A DNA stretch of 17,185 nt, taken from the NCBI GenBank assembly GCA_002496845.1, contig DALQ01000068.1:1-17185 (forward strand), read 5' to 3'. Positions 13,814 to 17,185 of the stretch are shown piece by piece. Under the pieces are notes generated by a model, which did no database searches, was not told the origin of the DNA, and saw nothing but the letters and a program-made list of their open reading frames with translations. This DNA comes from Euryarchaeota archaeon UBA495 (GTDB lineage: Archaea; Thermoplasmatota; Poseidoniia; Poseidoniales; Poseidoniaceae). The number at the start of each line of letters is the position of its first letter. The first letter of the stretch is position 1. A program made the translations under genes and the position numbers.

Positions 13814-14967
13814 GGCGTGACGCGGTGCAACACCGGCCTCGGGGTCTTCCCAGCGCCGCGATGACCGACCATCCTGACGGCCTCCCACGGCATGGTGCTT
13901 CCATCCTCGGCAACCTCATCCATCAATTCGTCAAGCGTGCGCGTCCAGCCCCATCGTGTCCTCCAGGTGTCGAGGTGTCGACGCTGGTCAGCGCGGTTCA
14001 ATTCGTTCCAAGGCGTTACCTCCTTCTGGAATTCCTTGAGCATGTCCGCCGCTTCCTCGTCCGAGGCCACCTGCGGCATCGCCCCGTCCAACGGAGCGGT
14101 CGCCATGCGTTTCCATCGAAGGCGTCCGTCGACGTGGCGTGGATGTGGGTCCGTCACGCTGTCTGAAACCAAACTGAGACCAGCGTTGATCAACGCCGCT
14201 TCCATTCTGTACGGCGCAGGCCACACGTAGACGGGGAATCCCCCCAAGATCGAAGCGAGGCGTTCACGACCACGCCCTTTCAGACCGACCTTTCGGCCAA
14301 GAGGGAGCCAATGTTGGAGGCCGTTGAGGTAATCCAGGGCACAGGGCATCATGGGTGAGCCAGCCTGCCGTTGCTTGCGCACCAATCGGGCGAAGGAATT
14401 GCGGATGAACGAGGGGGCCGCCACAGTACGTTGGATTACTCCTGTGCCGTACGGGGGAAGGTTTGGCGTCAAGCGGGACCACGGGCGTGTCCAACCGGCG
14501 CGTTTGACGACCTGCGGCATGCGAGGGTGGAAGGCATAGAGGACGGTGCTTTGGACAGGAATTTCGGCTTCTTCAAGGGCCTTTGACACCTTGTGGGTCA
14601 ATTCGGCCATGTGGGGGATGTCCCGCTTGTCGTCGTTCCACCAGCCACGGCCAATGTGCCGAGGGTGCGGTCGCTTGATTTCGATGACGCCAATTTTCGC
14701 CTGCTCCCTCCATGCGGTCGAGATGACGGGGTCGGCCAACAGATCATCGAGGGTTTCCGCTCCGAATTCCCTGAGTTCGTCAAGCGTCCAATCTTCAACG
14801 TAGGCCGGTCGCCCGACCTTCTCGTGCTTTGGGATCATCGGTGTTCGGTCATGGTGCAACACCACGTGCCCGTCTTTGGTCAGGCGAAGGTCGAACTCAA
14901 TCCCGTCGGCCTTCACCATGCCCTCGCGAAGGGCTGCGAGGGAGTTCTCAGGAAGCACCCCGCTCAT
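13804..14967 (-). CDS. glycerophosphodiester phosphodiesterase family protein, HRG motif at the C-terminus
   Basis: GDPD enzymes hydrolyse glycerophosphodiesters to glycerol phosphate and an alcohol. This 387-residue protein opens directly at 'SGVLPENSLAALREG' and then has 'GIEFDLRLTKDGHVVLHHD' (22-40; E24, D26, H39) and 'IGVIEIKRP' (E96, K98), all GDPD catalytic or metal-site motifs. 'LVSDSVTDPHP' matches the family's last barrel strand. The essential His-Arg pair, normally in 'HRGA' just before 'PEN', is absent. A TAA lies two codons before the ATG, so no in-frame extension can supply it. After a ~90-residue helical extension the protein ends with 'VRMVGHRGAGKT' (H369, R370), the missing motif. 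Either the barrel is circularly permuted or the ending is coincidence. There is no signal peptide. It is divergent from the PAP2 gene. Confidence 0.85.
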   Translation of the reverse strand: MSGVLPENSLAALREGMVKADGIEFDLRLTKDGHVVLHHDRTPMIPKHEKVGRPAYVEDWTLDELREFGAETLDDLLADPVISTAWREQAKIGVIEIKRPHPRHIGRGWWNDDKRDIPHMAELTHKVSKALEEAEIPVQSTVLYAFHPRMPQVVKRAGWTRPWSRLTPNLPPYGTGVIQRTVAAPSFIRNSFARLVRKQRQAGSPMMPCALDYLNGLQHWLPLGRKVGLKGRGRERLASILGGFPVYVWPAPYRMEAALINAGLSLVSDSVTDPHPRHVDGRLRWKRMATAPLDGAMPQVASDEEAADMLKEFQKEVTPWNELNRADQRRHLDTWRTRWGWTRTLDELMDEVAEDGSTMPWEAVRMVGHRGAGKTPRPVLHRVTPQT

Positions 14968-15034
14968 GCCTTACGCTGGCGACTCCCCCTTCATGAAGGC
15001 AGGCAACAGGTGCGTGAAGACGGCCTCGCTTCAC

Positions 15035-15041
15035 TTCATAT
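15035..15041 (+). promoter_or_regulatory. possible TATA box for the PAP2-like gene
   Basis: TTCATAT, centred 43 bases before the ATG at 15081, would place transcription start near 15064. That leaves a 17-base leader that contains the AGGAGG ribosome site. The match to an archaeal TATA consensus is weak, but the spacing is coherent. Confidence 0.35.
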
Positions 15042-15067
15042 CGTGGGAATGCTCAAGTCTGAACCTC

Positions 15068-15073
15068 AGGAGG
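15068..15073 (+). promoter_or_regulatory. Shine-Dalgarno site of the PAP2-like gene
   Basis: AGGAGG, a full-strength match, sits 7 bases before the ATG at 15081 and fixes that start codon over the next in-frame ATG. Confidence 0.7.
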
Positions 15074-15080
15074 CGGGGGC

Positions 15081-16517
15081 ATGAGTCCATGGACCATCAT
15101 GATGGGTCTGGTCCTCTTGCTCACCCCGGTCATCTGTTGGGTCTTCACCTTGCATGCGCCTGAAACGCGCACCAAACTGAGCAGGATTGGTCAGGTGATT
15201 CACGACCAACGCTACTACGTGCACGCGCTTGGGTACTTGGTCATCATCAAGTGGAAAGGCATCACGGACGACCTCAACGAACCGATCAAGGCGGTGACTG
15301 GGCACTGGACAGGTCTCGTGCACGGGATTGAGGGAAACACCGTTCTTTGGATTCAGGACGCTTTTGCGTCTTCGACCTTGACGGCGGTGCTGAATTTCCA
15401 TTACCTCTTCATCTACCTCTTCCTGATTTACGTGACGACCGTTTTCTATGGCTACGTCGGTGAGCGTGACCTCACGGACAAGGTCACCATGAATTACCTG
15501 CTGATTTACGCCTTGGCCGTCCCATACTACCTGTTCTTCAACGTCGAAGTGACGTCGTCATGGATTCCCGGCATGGAACCCCTGCTGTATCACGACAGCT
15601 TGTACTCAACCTTCTACATCAACAACGACCCGCTTGACAATGCCGTTCCGTCGCTGCACATCGCCATCCCCTTCGGCATCATTCTGCTGAACATCCTCCA
15701 CGTCCGCGAGAAAGGCATCCGGATGAAGGATTGGGTTCACCGAGGCTACCACCGTTTCGTGGTCTACAACACGATCATCTTCGGTTTCACCATCCTTTAC
15801 CTCGGCATCCACTGGATCATCGACATCCCGCTCGGTATGCTCATCGGCGGCATGGGTGCGCTGTTCATCCACTACCTCCAACCGCGCTTGCGAAACGACC
15901 ACGGCGGTTGGTTCCAAGGCGTGGACCGCCAGAAGGTGCTTCGCCACGTGATGGTCGAGGGCACGGTTGCTTTGCTGATGGCAGCAGCCTTTGCGGGTGT
16001 CATCATGCACCAAGCAGACACCGTCGACGACCGGGTGTCGTATCGCCTCGGACCCGGCGATTCAACGCACGAAATCATCCAGCGTTTCGGCTATGGCGAA
16101 GAGGTCGTCGTGACCGTGACAAACCTCGACGACACCACGCCGGTGCACATGGCCCTGCGCATCGCGGAATCCTCCGAACCCGCCATGGAACGCGGTTACC
16201 TGAATTGGGACACCTTGGCCGAGGCCGGTTCAGGCGAGGTCATCACGCTCGCCCCCGGAGCCTCCATCGACTTGACCGTTGACCAGCCGAAGGTCTGGTG
16301 GATCCTCGTGTTCCACGTCGAAGAAAATGCCTCCAGTGAGGCGGTTGAGCTTCGCGTGATCAACGACTACGGTGAAGTTCCAATGTGGAAAGCCATTCTG
16401 CTCTCGTTGCCCTCACTGTGGATGACCGGATTCGTGCTTCACCGGATTGGACGCGCCCGCTTGTCGGGCAAGCACTGGTTGGAATCCATTCCATCGCATC
16501 GTTGGGAAGAAGCGTGA
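15081..16517 (+). CDS. PAP2/Aur1-like membrane phosphatase or phosphotransferase
   Basis: This is a 478-residue membrane protein. Hydrophobic segments lie near 5-24, 46-57, 105-125, 137-154, 192-208, 227-243, 247-264, 292-312 and 436-456. PAP2 motifs are visible: 'AVPSLHIAIPFG' (188-199, H193) and 'YLGIHWIIDIPLG' (240-252, catalytic H244 and D248). Spacing and the flanking 'FNVEVT' region recall Aur1/inositol-phosphorylceramide-synthase-like members, which transfer phospho-head groups between lipids. After the PAP2 core, residues 313-430 form a soluble, strand-rich domain between two membrane segments, probably outside the membrane and beta-sandwich-like; a final helix and a basic tail follow. 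It may take part in archaeal polar-lipid head-group metabolism, consistent with the divergent GDPD-family neighbour. The substrate is unknown. Confidence 0.8.
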   Translation: MSPWTIMMGLVLLLTPVICWVFTLHAPETRTKLSRIGQVIHDQRYYVHALGYLVIIKWKGITDDLNEPIKAVTGHWTGLVHGIEGNTVLWIQDAFASSTLTAVLNFHYLFIYLFLIYVTTVFYGYVGERDLTDKVTMNYLLIYALAVPYYLFFNVEVTSSWIPGMEPLLYHDSLYSTFYINNDPLDNAVPSLHIAIPFGIILLNILHVREKGIRMKDWVHRGYHRFVVYNTIIFGFTILYLGIHWIIDIPLGMLIGGMGALFIHYLQPRLRNDHGGWFQGVDRQKVLRHVMVEGTVALLMAAAFAGVIMHQADTVDDRVSYRLGPGDSTHEIIQRFGYGEEVVVTVTNLDDTTPVHMALRIAESSEPAMERGYLNWDTLAEAGSGEVITLAPGASIDLTVDQPKVWWILVFHVEENASSEAVELRVINDYGEVPMWKAILLSLPSLWMTGFVLHRIGRARLSGKHWLESIPSHRWEEA

Positions 16518-16559
16518 CCCGGCCGCGCGCTTCTTGATGGAGGGCCACACCCTCGGTCC

Positions 16560-17185
16560 ATGTCGGGCGCCTCGGACCTCGTCCAGGTGCTCGACGAGTG
16601 GGGCCAAAGCCCGATGGGGCAAACCCTCGGCAAGGCACGGGACCACGTCCGAAGACGACTTCCCGTGCTGCTGGCGCTCGGAGCGCTTGGGTTCATGGCC
16701 GCCTTCCCGTTCACCTCCGATGCCGTGCAATGGCTAATCGCAGCCGAGCGTCTTCCCACCGGCGTCCGCATCATCGTCACCACGCCGGTGGAGTTTCTCT
16801 TGCTCCAAGTTCGTCTTGCGGCGGATGTCGCGCTCGGTCTTGTGCTTCTCTTGTTGACCTTCGACCTCTTCCGGGCTGCGGCCCGTGGGAGCGCCCCGGC
16901 GATGAAGGACGCCGTCGCTGCAGCGCGGGGGAAGCTCAACGTGGGCGCTTTGGTGCTCTTGGTGATCAGCGCCTTGGTGCTGGCCGCGGCCGGTTTGCTC
17001 TACGCTTCGGCAGGGTTGGTGCCTCTGCTGCTCGAGTACCTTTCCCGCGATGCACAATCGGTCGGTTTGAGCAACGATTGGCGGTTGATCGCGTACGTCG
17101 GCTTCCTTGTCCGCCTGCACTTGGCCTCTGCGATAGGCTTCCAAGCACCGCTGGGGACCTTGGCCGTGCTGCGTGGCGGGTTGGG
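16560..17185 (+). CDS. tatC: TatC-like twin-arginine translocase subunit (partial, runs off right edge)
   Basis: This fragment (208 full codons, no stop) resembles TatC, the receptor of the Tat pathway that exports folded proteins. After a hydrophilic start come a first helix (about 34-50), then 'VRIIVTTPVEFLLLQVRLAA' (69-88), matching the archaeal 'L.vlsPtE.f...lk.a' region. Further helices follow near 88-103, 126-148 and 177-200, the last ending 'ASAIGFQAPLGTLAVL', like TatC 'f.FG.aFE.Pv...l'. Two departures are visible. The usual 'F..P.L...E' cytoplasmic loop bearing the signal-peptide-binding Glu is replaced by an Ala/Arg-rich stretch (105-124), and Gln replaces Glu in 'GFQAP'. It may be a divergent second TatC. 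The ATG at 16560 lies 42 bases after the PAP2 stop; no clear ribosome site is seen. Confidence 0.65.
   Translation, partial: MSGASDLVQVLDEWGQSPMGQTLGKARDHVRRRLPVLLALGALGFMAAFPFTSDAVQWLIAAERLPTGVRIIVTTPVEFLLLQVRLAADVALGLVLLLLTFDLFRAAARGSAPAMKDAVAAARGKLNVGALVLLVISALVLAAAGLLYASAGLVPLLLEYLSRDAQSVGLSNDWRLIAYVGFLVRLHLASAIGFQAPLGTLAVLRGGL

Noticed and set aside
12353..13888. 511-residue open frame on the minus strand opposite YkgJ and citrate synthase
   Set aside because: It is fully antisense to two genes with clear family motifs, has low-complexity composition and resembles no family; a by-product of high GC content.
14950..14980. Out-of-frame 'RHERGAS' near the GDPD start, as a frameshifted HRGAS motif
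   Set aside because: The same bases already encode the in-frame 'SGVL', so both cannot be read in one protein by a simple indel, and the motif has an extra residue; chance similarity is more likely.
16540..16554. GAGGG-CCACA-CCCTC hairpin just before the TatC-like start
   Set aside because: Only five base pairs in GC-rich DNA, with no T-tract and no clear regulatory context.
1..17185. CRISPR arrays, tRNA or rRNA genes, transposases, integrase attachment sites
   Set aside because: No repeated spacer pattern, cloverleaf, rRNA-like stretch, transposase motif or terminal inverted repeats were seen on either strand; gaps between genes are all short.

Overview
The window is GC-rich (around 60% by eye) and almost fully coding. 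It holds fourteen complete genes and two genes cut by the window edges. No intergenic gap exceeds about 115 bases, and I found no rRNA, tRNA, insertion sequence or CRISPR array. The gene content points to a euryarchaeon, most likely a planktonic Marine Group II-like lineage (Poseidoniales). Reasons are a CTP-dependent (archaeal-type) riboflavin kinase, an archaeal-style TruA with an SRTD motif, TATA boxes about 27 bases upstream of start codons (one apparently leaderless gene), some genes with good Shine-Dalgarno sites, and Asp-rich DxDGDG loops. The taxonomic call is inference.

Layout. (1) Bases 1-2607 (+): end of an ABC ATPase, an ABC-2 permease with an Asp-rich extracytoplasmic loop, and a putative CrtC/AttH-like lipocalin protein, joined by 1-base stop/start overlaps. 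(2) 2703-5203 (+): a bacterial-PH-domain membrane protein, a TPR-like protein and TruA. (3) 5198-6955: riboflavin kinase (-), divergent from an alpha-oxoamine synthase probably acting as glycine C-acetyltransferase (+). (4) 6959-8667 (-): a DUF309 protein followed by two unknown membrane proteins, with a clear TATA box placed for leaderless transcription. (5) 8766-12596 (+): three overlapping genes, namely a PATAN/DUF835-like scaffold protein, a DnaA-domain-III-like AAA+ protein with Arg in place of the Walker A Lys and no DNA-binding domain IV, and a YkgJ-type cysteine-cluster protein. (6) 12650-13813 (+): a eukaryote-type citrate synthase with its own TATA box and a 12-bp palindrome beside it. 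(7) 13804-14967 (-): a glycerophosphodiester phosphodiesterase whose catalytic HRG motif is missing from the N-terminus but present at the C-terminus. (8) 15081 to the end (+): a PAP2/Aur1-like membrane enzyme with an extracytoplasmic beta-rich domain, then the start of a divergent TatC.

How the genes fit together. Most are housekeeping or envelope genes. The strongest candidates for something undescribed are the DnaA-like module at 8766-12596 and the apparently circularly permuted phosphodiesterase at 13804-14967. The DnaA-like protein keeps Walker B, sensor I, an arginine-finger candidate and sensor II, so it looks like a nucleotide-sensing regulator tied to its neighbour rather than an origin-binding initiator.
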